A DNA stretch of 64,000 nucleotides from assembly GCF_007995095.1 (NCBI RefSeq), contig NZ_VOPY01000004.1, positions 94,167 to 158,166 of the forward strand. Direction: 5' to 3'. The notes beneath the pieces were generated by a model. That model worked only from the letters and a program-made list of their open reading frames with translations. It ran no database searches and was not told the origin of the DNA. A program made the position numbers and the translations under genes. Source of the stretch: Flavisphingopyxis soli (GTDB lineage Bacteria; Pseudomonadota; Alphaproteobacteria; Sphingomonadales; Sphingomonadaceae). This document shows, in pieces, positions 27,956 through 37,332 of this stretch (position 1 is its first letter; each line of letters starts with the position of its first letter).

Positions 27956-29007
27956 GCCATCCGGGTCTGGTTGCCGATCCGGTGCGCGCACAATGTTGCC
28001 GCGACGACCAACAGCGCGGCGACGAGCTGATGCGCGACCGCGATGTCGATCACGACGCCGCTCATCACCGTCGCGATGCCGAGGCCGATCTGGATGACGA
28101 GCAGCGTCTTGAGTGCGATCGGCGCGCCGCGCGCACCGGCGCGCATCGCGCGGATTGAGAGGACGACGAGCGCGGCGGCGGCGACCCATGCCCACCAGCG
28201 ATGGACAAATTGCACCCAGACGGGACTGTCGACGAAGGCACCGAGGCCCCATGGCGCAATCGAAGGCAGGAAACCGCCAGCCGACATTGCCGGCCAGTCG
28301 GCCGAGGCGTGGCCGGCGTCGAGCCCGGCGGTGAACGCGCCCCACAATAACTGGAGGGCGAAAATGCCGAGCACGATCGCGGCGATCGCGGTCATCCGCG
28401 CCGGGCGCGCGGCGGGGTTGCGCGCCAGTGCCCTGAGGTCGGCGGCGGTCCAGACGAGCCCGCCGAGGACGAACAGCGCGGTCATCAGGTGCACCGCGAG
28501 GCGATAATGGCTGACGTCGATGCGGCCGACGAGGCCCGATTTGACCATCCACCAGCCGATCGCGCCCTGCAGTCCGCCGAGCGCGAGCAGCGCGACCAGC
28601 CGCAAGCCGTAACCCCTGGGGATGGCGCGGCGCAGCGCGAACCAGATCAGCGGCAGCGCGAAGGCGAGGCCGATCACGCGGCCGAGCAGGCGGTGGAGCC
28701 ACTCCCAGAAAAAGATCGCCTTGAACGCACCCAATGTCATCGACTGGTTGACCGTCTGATATTCGGTGGTTTGCTGGTACAGCGCGAATTCGTGCAGCCA
28801 GTCGGCCTGCGACAGCGGCGGCAACGCGCCGGTGATCGGCTTCCATTCGGTGATCGACAGGCCCGATTCGGTCAGCCGGGTAATCCCGCCGACGACGACC
28901 ATCGTGACGACGAGAGCGGCGACCGCAAGCAACCAGCGCGCGAGCTGCAACGGCTGCGTTGCCGTGTTCAGGGCCATGGGTTCGATCGGTTGGGCGGCGG
29001 TTTTCAC
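27952..29007 (-). CDS. ctaA: Heme A synthase (COX15/CtaA)
   Basis: Eight-helix inner-membrane enzyme (351 residues) that oxidises the C8 methyl of heme O to give heme A for aa3 oxidases. Type-2 (mitochondrial/alphaproteobacterial) features are present: GGITRLTESGLSITEWKPI near residues 40-59, FFWEWLHRLLGR with the heme-ligand His, and YRLAVHLMTAL, VQFVHRWWAW and VAHQLVAALL supplying further His ligands. Position before rplM-rpsI is conserved in alphaproteobacteria. Confidence 0.95.
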   Translation of the reverse strand: MKTAAQPIEPMALNTATQPLQLARWLLAVAALVVTMVVVGGITRLTESGLSITEWKPITGALPPLSQADWLHEFALYQQTTEYQTVNQSMTLGAFKAIFFWEWLHRLLGRVIGLAFALPLIWFALRRAIPRGYGLRLVALLALGGLQGAIGWWMVKSGLVGRIDVSHYRLAVHLMTALFVLGGLVWTAADLRALARNPAARPARMTAIAAIVLGIFALQLLWGAFTAGLDAGHASADWPAMSAGGFLPSIAPWGLGAFVDSPVWVQFVHRWWAWVAAAALVVLSIRAMRAGARGAPIALKTLLVIQIGLGIATVMSGVVIDIAVAHQLVAALLVVAATLCAHRIGNQTRMA

Positions 29008-29094
29008 GATTGCGCCTTATCGCCGCGAACGCGCGCGGCCAAGTGTTTCCCTTCGACGACTCCCTTATACGACGAGGCCGCAGCATTGGCCCGC

Positions 29095-29111
29095 ATGATA
29101 TATTGTAACTT
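29095..29111 (+). promoter_or_regulatory. Putative Zur box upstream of merC-zur
   Basis: ATGATATATTGTAACTT matches the Zur consensus ATGTTATA-N-TATAACAT at 13 of 16 informative positions, in an otherwise GC-rich setting. Its TTGTAA could serve as a -35, with TATAGC near 29128 as a -10. The operon it precedes ends in a Fur-family gene of Zur type, which fits autoregulation. Confidence 0.5.
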
Positions 29112-29181
29112 CGACCGCTCCGTGCCATATAGCGCCCACCACGAAGATCTGACCCCGAAGGAACGGCTTTTGCGCCTTGTC

Positions 29182-29607
29182 ATGGCCAAATTGCAGAATG
29201 GCGCATTTGCCCCGCTCGCCGACCGCTGGCGGCGCAGCCGGTTCGCGCGCAATTTCGACGAGATGGCGATCACCCTGTCGGGCCTGTGCCTTGTCCATTG
29301 CGTGCTGAGCGCGCTGCTCCTCGCGATGGTCGCGTCGACCGGCAGCGTCCTGCTGTCGCCCGGCATTCACGAATTCGGCCTCGGCCTTGCGATCCTGTTC
29401 GGCGCGGCGAGCCTCGGCCCCGGCCTGATGCGGTCCGACACGCGCATGCCGGGCCTGATCGGCCTCGTCGGCATCACGTTGATGGGCATCGGCCTCGTCA
29501 TGAGCATCGTTTACGATTCGCACAGCGCGGAGATTTTCTTCACGCTGCTCGGGGTAGCGACGGTCGCGCTGGCACACGGGCTCAACGCGACGCCCGCCTG
29601 CGACTGA
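29182..29607 (+). CDS. MerC domain membrane protein
   Basis: A 141-residue membrane protein with four predicted helices and a cysteine pair in helix 1 (LSGLCLVHCVL), as in the MerC mercury/metal transporter family. I place the start at MAKLQNGAF because the putative Zur box overlaps the only well-spaced earlier ATG; ribosome-binding support for 29182 is weak. It is followed after 50 bases by the Zur-type regulator, suggesting zinc-linked rather than mercury function. Confidence 0.75.
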   Translation: MAKLQNGAFAPLADRWRRSRFARNFDEMAITLSGLCLVHCVLSALLLAMVASTGSVLLSPGIHEFGLGLAILFGAASLGPGLMRSDTRMPGLIGLVGITLMGIGLVMSIVYDSHSAEIFFTLLGVATVALAHGLNATPACD

Positions 29608-29657
29608 GGCGCTACGCGGCTGGCGCCAAGCTTGCCGATCGCTGCGCGCAGGCCTAA

Positions 29658-30146
29658 ATGGGTCGCATGGCAAATCCGCAACCTTCCTCGCCGACGGCCA
29701 CGCACCACGTCCATGGCGGCGCATCGCTTGCATCGGCGGCGCGCGCGTCGCTTGAAGCAGCGGGCGAGCAGTGGACCGAGATGCGCGGCGCGATCTTCGA
29801 TGCGGTATCGCATCATGCCAAGCCCGCTTCGGCCTATGACATTGCCGACATCGTTTCGAGCGCGCGCGGCAAGCGTGTCGCGCCCAACACCGTCTATCGC
29901 ATCCTCGACCTGTTCGTTGAGACCAACCTCGTCCGGCGAGTCGAAAGCACCAACGCGTTCATCGCCAACGAACATCCCGGCTGCCTGCACGACTGCATCT
30001 TCCTGATTTGCGACAATTGCGGCCAGACGACGCATATCGACGACGACAATGCGGCCAGTGGTGTGCGCGAAGCAGCCAAGCGCAAGGGCTTTGCCCCGGC
30101 GCGGCCGGTCATCGAAGTGCACGGCCGCTGCGACGATTGCGAGTGA
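29658..30146 (+). CDS. zur: Fur family regulator, Zur-like
   Basis: A 162-residue Fur-superfamily repressor. The winged-helix part contains [17 protein letters not shown], typical of recognition helices in the family. Metal-binding features include [10 protein letters not shown], the structural zinc pair CDNCG and the final CDDC. The end [18 protein letters not shown] is the pattern of Zur rather than Fur or PerR. A start nine bases downstream (MANPQP) is also possible. Likely represses merC and its own gene through the box at 29095. Confidence 0.8.
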   Translation: MGRMANPQPSSPTATHHVHGGASLASAARASLEAAGEQWTEMRGAIFDAVSHHAKPASAYDIADIVSSARGKRVAPNTVYRILDLFVETNLVRRVESTNAFIANEHPGCLHDCIFLICDNCGQTTHIDDDNAASGVREAAKRKGFAPARPVIEVHGRCDDCE

Positions 30147-30204
30147 CGCACGAAGGCACGGGTTTTCATCGACTTGGCGGATAACCGCCGATAAGGTCGC
30201 TGCC

Positions 30205-32136
30205 ATGACCCACCGCCCCGATACTCCATTGCTCGATACGGTCGATGTCCCGGCCGATCTCAGGAAACTCAAACCCGGCCAGTTGCGCCAGTTCGCCGAC
30301 GAACTGCGCGACGAGGTGATCTCTGCGGTCTCGGTGACCGGCGGGCATCTCGGCGCGGGACTCGGCGTCGTCGAACTGACGACCGCGATTCACTATGTTT
30401 TCAACACGCCCGAGGATCGGCTCGTCTGGGACGTCGGCCACCAATGCTATCCGCACAAGATCCTGACCGGACGCCGCGACCGGATTCGCACGCTGCGCCA
30501 GGGCGGCGGCCTCAGCGGCTTCACCAAGCGCTCCGAGAGCGAATATGACGCGTTCGGCGCGGCGCACAGCTCGACGAGCATTTCGGCCGCGCTCGGTTTT
30601 GCCGTCGCCAACAAGCTGACCGACAGACCGGGCAAGGGCATTGCTGTAATCGGCGACGGCGCGATGTCGGCGGGCATGGCGTACGAGGCGATGAACAATG
30701 CCGAACAGGCGGGCAATCGCCTCGTCGTCATCTTGAACGACAACGACATGTCGATCGCGCCGCCGGTCGGCGGGCTCAGCGCCTATCTCGCGCGCGCGGT
30801 GTCATCGAGCGAATATCTCGGCCTCAGGAGTCTCGCCAAGCGGCTGGCCTCGAAGATCCATCGCCGCGTCTACAACGCCGCCGAAAAGGCCGAGGAATTC
30901 GCCCGCGGCATGGCGACCGGCGGGACATTGTTCGAAGAGCTCGGCTTTTATTATGTCGGGCCGATCGACGGGCACAATCTCGACCATCTGATCCCCGTCC
31001 TCGAAAATGTCCGCGACAGCGACCAGGGCCCGATCCTCGTCCATGTCGTGACCAAGAAGGGCAAGGGCTATGCCCCCGCCGAGGCGTCGGCCGACAAATA
31101 TCACGGCGTTGCCAAGTTCGACGTCGTCACCGGCAAGCAGGACAAGGGCAAGGGCGGCGGCCCGCCCGCCTATCAGAACGTCTTCGGCGAAACGCTCGCC
31201 AAGCTGGCCGACAGCGACGATCGCATCTGCGCGATTACCGCGGCGATGCCGTCGGGCACCGGGGTCGACAAGTTCAACCAGGCGCATCCCGACCGCGCCT
31301 TCGACGTCGGTATCGCCGAACAGCATGCGGTGACCTTTGCCGCGGGCCTCGCCGCGCAGGGCATGCGTCCGTTCTGCGCGATCTATTCGACATTTCTCCA
31401 GCGCGCCTATGACCAGGTCGTCCACGACGTCGCGATCCAGAACCTGCCGGTCCGTTTTGCGATCGACCGCGCCGGATTGGTCGGTGCCGACGGCGCGACG
31501 CACGCCGGATCGTTCGATCTCGCCTATCTGTGCACCTTGCCCAATTTCGTCGTCATGGCGCCGTCGGACGAGGCCGAGCTGGTTCACATGACCAAGACCT
31601 GCGTCGAGCATGACAGCGGCCCGATCGCGGTGCGCTATCCGCGCGGCAATGGCACCGGGGTGGCGCTGCCCGAAGTTCCCGAAGTCCTTGAAATCGGCAA
31701 GGGCCGCATCGTTCGCCAGGGCAAGAAGGTCGCGATCCTGTCGCTCGGCACGCGCCTCGCCGAAGCGCTCAAGGCCGCCGACACGCTCGACGCCAAGGGC
31801 CTCTCGACCACCGTCGCCGACCTGCGTTTCGCCAAGCCGCTCGACGAGGCATTGATCCGCAAGCTACTGACAAGTCACGAAGTTTGCGTCACCGTGGAAG
31901 AGGCCGCGGTCGGCGGCTTCGGCGCGCATGTGCTGACAATGGCGAGCGACGCCGGGCTGATCGATGCCGGGCTCAAGCTGCGCACGATGCGCCTTCCAGA
32001 TATCTTCCAGGACCAGGACAATCCCGACAAGCAATATGCCGATGCGGGGCTCGACGCGGCGGGGATTGTCGACACCGTATTGAAGGCGCTGCGCCACAAC
32101 AGCACCGCGGTCGGCGAAGCGGGCGCGATCGCCTGA
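30205..32136 (+). CDS. dxs: 1-deoxy-D-xylulose-5-phosphate synthase
   Basis: ThDP enzyme (643 residues) condensing pyruvate and glyceraldehyde 3-phosphate at the head of the MEP isoprenoid pathway. ATG at 30205 follows AAGG. Visible: [14 protein letters not shown] with His48, [11 protein letters not shown], the ThDP motif [17 protein letters not shown] starting near 150, and [14 protein letters not shown] with the catalytic Glu. Length normal. Followed by a clear terminator. Confidence 0.97.
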   Translation: MTHRPDTPLLDTVDVPADLRKLKPGQLRQFADELRDEVISAVSVTGGHLGAGLGVVELTTAIHYVFNTPEDRLVWDVGHQCYPHKILTGRRDRIRTLRQGGGLSGFTKRSESEYDAFGAAHSSTSISAALGFAVANKLTDRPGKGIAVIGDGAMSAGMAYEAMNNAEQAGNRLVVILNDNDMSIAPPVGGLSAYLARAVSSSEYLGLRSLAKRLASKIHRRVYNAAEKAEEFARGMATGGTLFEELGFYYVGPIDGHNLDHLIPVLENVRDSDQGPILVHVVTKKGKGYAPAEASADKYHGVAKFDVVTGKQDKGKGGGPPAYQNVFGETLAKLADSDDRICAITAAMPSGTGVDKFNQAHPDRAFDVGIAEQHAVTFAAGLAAQGMRPFCAIYSTFLQRAYDQVVHDVAIQNLPVRFAIDRAGLVGADGATHAGSFDLAYLCTLPNFVVMAPSDEAELVHMTKTCVEHDSGPIAVRYPRGNGTGVALPEVPEVLEIGKGRIVRQGKKVAILSLGTRLAEALKAADTLDAKGLSTTVADLRFAKPLDEALIRKLLTSHEVCVTVEEAAVGGFGAHVLTMASDAGLIDAGLKLRTMRLPDIFQDQDNPDKQYADAGLDAAGIVDTVLKALRHNSTAVGEAGAIA

Positions 32137-32154
32137 ACGTAAAAGGGTGACAGC

Positions 32155-32184
32155 AAAAGGGCGTCGCAAGCGCGACGCCCTTTT
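32155..32184 (+). terminator. Rho-independent terminator after dxs
   Basis: A perfect 13-bp stem, AAAAGGGCGTCGC and its complement, with a 4-base loop and T-rich end. Symmetric, so it probably also ends the convergent bamF transcript. Confidence 0.9.
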
Positions 32185-32207
32185 GGCTTTTCAATCGTGA
32201 GCGAGGC

Positions 32208-32618
32208 TTAGCCTGCGGGGATTGCCGCGGTGGCTTCCTGGCCGGCGCCTTCGGGCGCGGCGATGATCGTCTGGGTCAGCGTGCCCTTGGCGACGGTGAA
32301 GGTCTGCGGATCGCCGACATTGCTGCGGATGCCCGGGTCGCTGCGGCCGTCGTCGGCGCGGCTGATGATGCTGGCTTCGGTCGCGCTGCGCGGGGCGCTG
32401 CCGCCGAACAGGGCTTCGAGCGCCTGCTGCTGCGACGAATCGACACCGGCGGGCGCGCCGGGCTGCGGCGGGACCAGCGCGAAATCGGGCGGCACGACGA
32501 GCGGCGCCTGGCGCGCAACGGCATATTCGTCGGGCGTGTTGCGGCCACCCATCGCGCACCCGGCAAGGCCGAGCGCTGCGGTGACGAGGACGGCGGTGGC
32601 AAGTTTACGCATATTCAA
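32208..32618 (-). CDS. DUF3035 lipoprotein (BamF-like)
   Basis: A 136-residue lipoprotein: signal ending LGLAGC, then a short low-complexity body with TPDEYAVARQAPLVVPPDFAL, which is the recognisable DUF3035 segment. In alphaproteobacteria this family is named BamF and associates with the outer-membrane assembly complex. Its start overlaps the lspA stop (ATGA), a sensible pairing since LspA processes lipoproteins. Confidence 0.78.
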   Translation of the reverse strand: MNMRKLATAVLVTAALGLAGCAMGGRNTPDEYAVARQAPLVVPPDFALVPPQPGAPAGVDSSQQQALEALFGGSAPRSATEASIISRADDGRSDPGIRSNVGDPQTFTVAKGTLTQTIIAAPEGAGQEATAAIPAG

Positions 32619-33196
32619 TCTCCCTGGCCCGCCGATGCGGCGGGCGGATGGCTTGGGTCTATCGTCTTAGATTTCGCGCGATCATGCAAGAGCGCGCGTG
32701 CGACGAGCAGCAGCACGCCGATCGTGATTGCAGCATCGGCGAGGTTGAAGATCATGAACGGGCTGTAGCCGCCGACGTGAAAATCGGCGTAATCGACGAC
32801 ATAGCCCAGGCGGACGCGGTCGATGATGTTGCCGATCGCGCCGCCGAGGATGATCGCCAGCGCGATGATGTCGCCGCGCAGTTTTTCCTTGAAGATCCAG
32901 ATCACGACGCCGAGCGATATCGCCGCGGTCAGCGCGACGAGACCCCAGCGCATTGCCTCGCTGTCGGCCTGCAGCATGCCGAGCGAGACGCCGTAGTTCT
33001 CGGCATATTGCAGGCGGAAGAACGAGACGAGCTCGATCGGGTCGCCGATCCGCGCCTGCAGCGCAAGCGGGCCGGTGACGAACAGCTTGATCAGCTGGTC
33101 GGCGGCGACGATTGCCATCGTGACGAACGCGCCGATCCAGCGCGAATGCGCGATGCGCGCGGGAGTCAGGGTCGAATCGATCATTGTTTCGCTCAT
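32615..33196 (-). CDS. lspA: Lipoprotein signal peptidase II
   Basis: Aspartic inner-membrane protease (193 residues) that cleaves prolipoproteins before the lipidated Cys. I start at MSETMIDSTL, whose ATG overlaps the ileS TGA. Four hydrophobic helices are visible, with catalytic Asp126 in GNIIDR and Asp154 in NLADAAI, plus the conserved YAENYGVSLGML segment. Confidence 0.95.
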   Translation of the reverse strand: MSETMIDSTLTPARIAHSRWIGAFVTMAIVAADQLIKLFVTGPLALQARIGDPIELVSFFRLQYAENYGVSLGMLQADSEAMRWGLVALTAAISLGVVIWIFKEKLRGDIIALAIILGGAIGNIIDRVRLGYVVDYADFHVGGYSPFMIFNLADAAITIGVLLLVARALLHDRAKSKTIDPSHPPAASAGQGD

Positions 33197-36100
33197 GTGT
33201 CGGCCAATACGCTGTCGCAGCGATCGCACAAAGCGCCGTCTTGCGTCACCTCGGGGAGAAGGCGCCAGCAGCGGCCGCATTTGGCGTTGTCGGTGCGGGT
33301 GATTTTCGCGGCGCCTTCCTCGGCGACCGAAACGATGCACAGTTCGGCAAATTCGTCGGACGACAGGCCCAGCTCTGCGAACGGGTAGACGACATCGGCC
33401 TCAAGGCTCGAGCGGATGATCTTTTCGCGGCGCATAGGTTCGATTTCCTCGACGACCGCCTCGCGCGCGGCGATGATGCGGCCCCATTTGGTCGCAAGCT
33501 CTTCGTCGCGCCAGGCGCTGTCGACCTCGGGCCATTCGAGCAGATGGACGCTGTCGCTGTCGGGGGTGCGCGTCTGCCAGATTTCCTCGGCGGTGAAGGG
33601 GATCACCGGCGCGGCATAGCGGACGAGCGCGTGGAACAATGTGTCGAGCACGCTGCGATAGGCGCGGCGCTTGGCCGATCCCTGCGGCAGCGCGGGGCCG
33701 ACGTCGCAATAGAGGCAGTCCTTGCGGATATCGAAGAAGAACGCGCTCAGATCGTCCTGCGCAAAGGTCGTCAGGACGCGCAGATAGCGGCTGAACTGGA
33801 AGCCGTCGACGCTCGCGCGCAGCTCGGCATCGACCTCGGCGAGGCGGTGGAGGATATAGCGTTCGAGCTCGGGCATGTCGGCGGGGGCGACGCGCTCGCT
33901 CTCGTCGAAATCGGACAGCGCGCCGAGCAGGTAGCGGAAGGTGTTGCGCAGCTTGCGATAGCTGTCGCTCGCGCCGCTCAAGACTTCCTTGCCGACCTTG
34001 ACGTCGTCGAAGGTGTCGGTGCTGGCGACCCACATGCGCAGGATGTCGGCGCCGCTTTCGTCCATGACCTTCAACGGATCGACGACGTTGCCGGTCGATT
34101 TCGACATCTTGCGGCCGTTGCCGTCCAATGCAAAACCGTGCGTCAGCACCGCGTCGTATGGCGCGCGGCCACGCGTGCCGCAGCTTTCGAGCAGGCTCGA
34201 CTGGAACCAGCCGCGATGCTGGTCGCTGCCTTCGAGATAGAGGTCGGCGCGCACGCCCTTGCCGTAGCGTGCCTCGATAACGAAGGCGTGCGTGCTGCCC
34301 GAATCGAACCAGACGTCGAGGATGTCGGTGACCGGCGTCCAGTCGTCGAGGCTGTAGTCGGGGCCGAGCAGGGCGGCATGGTCGGCGGTGAACCAGGCAT
34401 CGGCGCCGGCGTTTTCGAACGCGGCAAGGATGCGCGCGTTGACGCCGTCGTCGCGCAGATACTGGCCATCGTCGTTGATATAGAGCGCGATCGGCACGCC
34501 CCAGGCGCGCTGGCGGCTGATCACCCAGTCGGGGCGGCCTTCGACCATCGAGCGGATGCGGTTCTTCGACCGTTCGGGGACCCAGCGGACGCGTTCGATC
34601 GCGTCAAGTGCGGTCTCGCGCAGCGTCTCGCCATTGCCCTGTACGGCGCGGATTTCGGCCTCGTCGGCGCAGCGCGGCACCTGGCGGTCGACGGGCACGT
34701 CCATCGCGATGAACCACTGCGGTGTCGCGCGGAAGATGATCTTGGCCTTCGAGCGCCAGCTGTGCGGGTAGCTGTGGTTGAAATCGTCCGACGCGGCGAG
34801 CAGTGCGCCCGCGGCGCGCAGGTCCGAACAGATCGGCCCCTCGGGCGAATTGAACGCCTTGTTGATCACCGACCCCTGGCCGCCGAGCCAGGCCCAGTCG
34901 TCGGCATATTTGCCGTCGCCTTCGACCGCGAAGACGGGGCTCAGGCCATTTTCGCGGCACAGCAGGAAATCGTCCTCGCCATGGTCGGGCGCCATGTGGA
35001 CGAGGCCCGTGCCCGCTTCGGTGGTGACGAACGACGAACCGTCGAGGAACGGGCGCGGCTTGGCAAAGAAGCCGCCGAGTTTGTGCATGGGATGGAGGGC
35101 GATTGTTCCAGCGAGGTCGGAGTCCCGGAAGATGGACGTTTTTCGATCGGGTCCAAACTCCCGCGGTACGAAGTTTCCTTGCACGGTTTGCTCGCCGGTC
35201 TTTTCGATCCCGCTAACCACATCTTCGGAGTTCATCTGCGAGAGTTCGACTTCTACCTCGTACTCGCCCGAGTTCGGGAGTCGTTTTAGATCGGCCTGCA
35301 GGCGGGCTTTGAACTGAGGCAGCAACTCATAGGCCACCAAGAATTTTTTCCCTGCCCATGCGGGCTTGGAGAATGCGTCGCTCGAATCTGTTCTTTCGCG
35401 ATAAACGTCGGCGACGACCAACCAGTAATCAATCTCAGAACCATAGGCGATCGCCTGGTTGACCGGGATCGTCCACGGCGTCGTCGTCCAGATGACGGCA
35501 TGCGCGCCGACCAATTCGGGCGCATTCGGCGCCTCGACGATCTCGAACGCGACATCGATCTGCGTCGAGACGATGTCCTCATATTCGACCTCGGCCTCGG
35601 CGAGCGCGGTCTTTTCGACGGGGCTCCACATCACCGGCTTGGCGCCGCGATAGAGCTGGCCGGTTTCGGCGAACTTGAGCAGTTCGGCGACGATCGCGGC
35701 CTCGGCCTCGAACTTCATCGTCAGGTACGGATCGTCCCAGTCGCCCTGGATGCCGAGCCGTTCGAACTGCGCGCGCTGGACCGCAACCCATTTGGCAGCA
35801 TATTCGCGGCACTCGGCGCGGAACTCGGCGGCGGGGACGGCGTCCTTGTCGAGCTTCTTCTTGCGATAGGCTTCCTCGATCTTCCACTCGATCGGCAGGC
35901 CGTGGCAATCCCAGCCGGGCACGTACGGTGCATCCTTGCCGAGCAGGCTTTGCGTGCGCGTGACGAGGTCCTTGAGCACCTTGTTGAGCGCGTGGCCCAT
36001 GTGGATGTCGCCATTGGCGTAAGGCGGGCCGTCGTGGAGAATGAAGCGGGTCCGGCCTTCGCGGGCTTCGCGCAGCTTTCCGTACACATCGTCGGCCTGC

Positions 36101-36213
36101 CATTTGGCGAGGATCGCCGGTTCCTTCTGCGCAAGGCCCGCTTTCATCGGAAAGTCGGTCTTCGGCAGGAAGACGGTGTCTTTATAGTCGGGCTTGGCTG
36201 GTGTGTCGGTCAT
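33193..36213 (-). CDS. ileS: Isoleucyl-tRNA synthetase
   Basis: Class I synthetase of 1006 residues, somewhat longer than the usual 930-970. Start at MTDTPAKPDYKDTV. HIGH-like HMGH at 71-74, editing-domain entry IWTTTPWTIP (near 241), KMSKS in GRKMSKSTGN, and the C-terminal zinc module CGRCW...CDRC are present, so it is complete. Within the CP1 editing domain, residues of about 262-366 are encoded by a block of markedly lower GC and include two insert-like stretches (see the separate entry). First gene of ileS-lspA-bamF. Confidence 0.96.
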   Translation of the reverse strand: MTDTPAKPDYKDTVFLPKTDFPMKAGLAQKEPAILAKWQADDVYGKLREAREGRTRFILHDGPPYANGDIHMGHALNKVLKDLVTRTQSLLGKDAPYVPGWDCHGLPIEWKIEEAYRKKKLDKDAVPAAEFRAECREYAAKWVAVQRAQFERLGIQGDWDDPYLTMKFEAEAAIVAELLKFAETGQLYRGAKPVMWSPVEKTALAEAEVEYEDIVSTQIDVAFEIVEAPNAPELVGAHAVIWTTTPWTIPVNQAIAYGSEIDYWLVVADVYRERTDSSDAFSKPAWAGKKFLVAYELLPQFKARLQADLKRLPNSGEYEVEVELSQMNSEDVVSGIEKTGEQTVQGNFVPREFGPDRKTSIFRDSDLAGTIALHPMHKLGGFFAKPRPFLDGSSFVTTEAGTGLVHMAPDHGEDDFLLCRENGLSPVFAVEGDGKYADDWAWLGGQGSVINKAFNSPEGPICSDLRAAGALLAASDDFNHSYPHSWRSKAKIIFRATPQWFIAMDVPVDRQVPRCADEAEIRAVQGNGETLRETALDAIERVRWVPERSKNRIRSMVEGRPDWVISRQRAWGVPIALYINDDGQYLRDDGVNARILAAFENAGADAWFTADHAALLGPDYSLDDWTPVTDILDVWFDSGSTHAFVIEARYGKGVRADLYLEGSDQHRGWFQSSLLESCGTRGRAPYDAVLTHGFALDGNGRKMSKSTGNVVDPLKVMDESGADILRMWVASTDTFDDVKVGKEVLSGASDSYRKLRNTFRYLLGALSDFDESERVAPADMPELERYILHRLAEVDAELRASVDGFQFSRYLRVLTTFAQDDLSAFFFDIRKDCLYCDVGPALPQGSAKRRAYRSVLDTLFHALVRYAAPVIPFTAEEIWQTRTPDSDSVHLLEWPEVDSAWRDEELATKWGRIIAAREAVVEEIEPMRREKIIRSSLEADVVYPFAELGLSSDEFAELCIVSVAEEGAAKITRTDNAKCGRCWRLLPEVTQDGALCDRCDSVLADT
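35101..35460. other. Low-GC patch inside ileS editing domain
   Basis: By hand count these 360 bases are about 54 percent GC, against 65-68 percent in the 60-base lines on either side. The encoded stretch (DVYRERTDSSDAF through NFVPREFGPDRKTS) lengthens the CP1 domain before the conserved SDLAGTIALHPMHKLGG. Reading frame is intact. Confidence 0.6.
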
Positions 36214-36270
36214 TGTCGGTGCGTTTAGCGGGGAGTCGCGGGCTTGGGAACAGGCGAGCTTGTCTATGAT

Positions 36271-36396
36271 CGTCATTGCGAGCGGGGAAGCCGCGCGGCA
36301 ATCTCCGCGAAGCCGAAACCTAGCCCTTCCCACCAGCCCAGCGTGGTCGGCTAACTTACCCTCACGGGAGATTGCTTCGCTTCGCTCGCAATGACG
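36271..36396. repeat. MITE-like inverted repeat element (CGTCATTGCGAGCG family)
   Basis: A 126-bp noncoding element filling the ribF-ileS spacer. Both ends start with CGTCATTGCGAGCG and end inward in CAATCTCC, as inverted copies of 36 and 30 bases that differ by a short internal insertion. The sequence belongs to a widespread dispersed repeat type known from alphaproteobacteria and Rickettsiales (from memory). It carries no gene. Confidence 0.75.
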
Positions 36397-36399
36397 GAG

Positions 36400-37332
36400 C
36401 TATTGCCCCAGAATTTCCCTCGCCCGTCCGCAATCCTTTTCCATTTGCGCGGTCAGCGCCTCGAGCGTGTCGAATTTGCCCTCGGGTCGGAGGAATTCGA
36501 CCAGCTCGACCTCGACGCACTGGTCGTAGAGATCCTCGGCAAAATCGAAGAAATACGGTTCGAGCAATTCCTTGGGCGGGTCGAAGCTCGGGCGGATGCC
36601 GAGATTGGCGGCGCCGTCTATAACGCGGCCGTCGGCCAATTGCCCGCGCACCGCGTAAATGCCGTAGCGCGGACGCAGATAGCTGCCCATGTCGATATTG
36701 GCGGTCGGATAGCCGATCTCGCGGCCGCGCTTGTCGCCGTGAATGACGATGCCTTCGATCGCGAAGGGGCGCGTCAGCAGGTGCGTTGCCGCGGCGCAGT
36801 CACCGGCTTTCAGGGCATCGCGAATGCGGCTTGAGCTGACCGGCTGGCCTGCGTCGAACACCGGCGCAACCGCGCGCGCCTCGATGCCGTGCTGCGCGCC
36901 GGTTTCGCGCAGGACATCGACGGTGCCGCCGCGCTTGTGCCCGAAGGTGAAATCCTCGCCGGTGACGACGCCTGCCGCGCCAAGCGCTTCGCCGAGCCAG
37001 TCGCCGATAAAGTCGTCCGCCGAAACATTGGCCAGCGCATCGCCGAAGTGGAAGACGTACATTGCATCGGCCCCCGCCGCGCCGAACAGGCGCTGGCGCT
37101 GGTCGAGACTGGTCAGGCGGAAGGGCGGGACGTGCGGCGCGAAATGGCGCACCGGATGCGGGTCGAAGGTCGCGATGATCGCGGGGCGATCGTCCTCGCG
37201 GGCCCAGTCGATCGCCGCACCCGCGACCGCCTGATGACCGAGGTGAAAGCCGTCGAAATTGCCCAGCGCGACGATCCCGCCACGCAAGTTCTCAGGTATT
37301 GGACCCGTGCTGTCGAGGCGGATCGCGCTCAC
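36400..37332 (-). CDS. ribF: Bifunctional riboflavin kinase / FAD synthetase
   Basis: Makes FMN and FAD from riboflavin (310 residues). The start is a GTG at 37332 overlapping the folA stop as GTGA; an in-frame extension further upstream would lie within folA and is not needed. The N-terminal adenylyltransferase has GNFDGFHLGH and SSSRIRDAL; the C-terminal flavokinase has GDKRGREIGYPTAN and the GAANLGIRPSFD segment. Last gene of purE-purK-folA-ribF. Confidence 0.95.
   Translation of the reverse strand: MSAIRLDSTGPIPENLRGGIVALGNFDGFHLGHQAVAGAAIDWAREDDRPAIIATFDPHPVRHFAPHVPPFRLTSLDQRQRLFGAAGADAMYVFHFGDALANVSADDFIGDWLGEALGAAGVVTGEDFTFGHKRGGTVDVLRETGAQHGIEARAVAPVFDAGQPVSSSRIRDALKAGDCAAATHLLTRPFAIEGIVIHGDKRGREIGYPTANIDMGSYLRPRYGIYAVRGQLADGRVIDGAANLGIRPSFDPPKELLEPYFFDFAEDLYDQCVEVELVEFLRPEGKFDTLEALTAQMEKDCGRAREILGQ

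Noticed and set aside
29095..29607. ATG at 29095 as start of the MerC protein
   Set aside because: It lies inside the putative Zur box and ahead of the likely -10; the added residues do not resemble the family.
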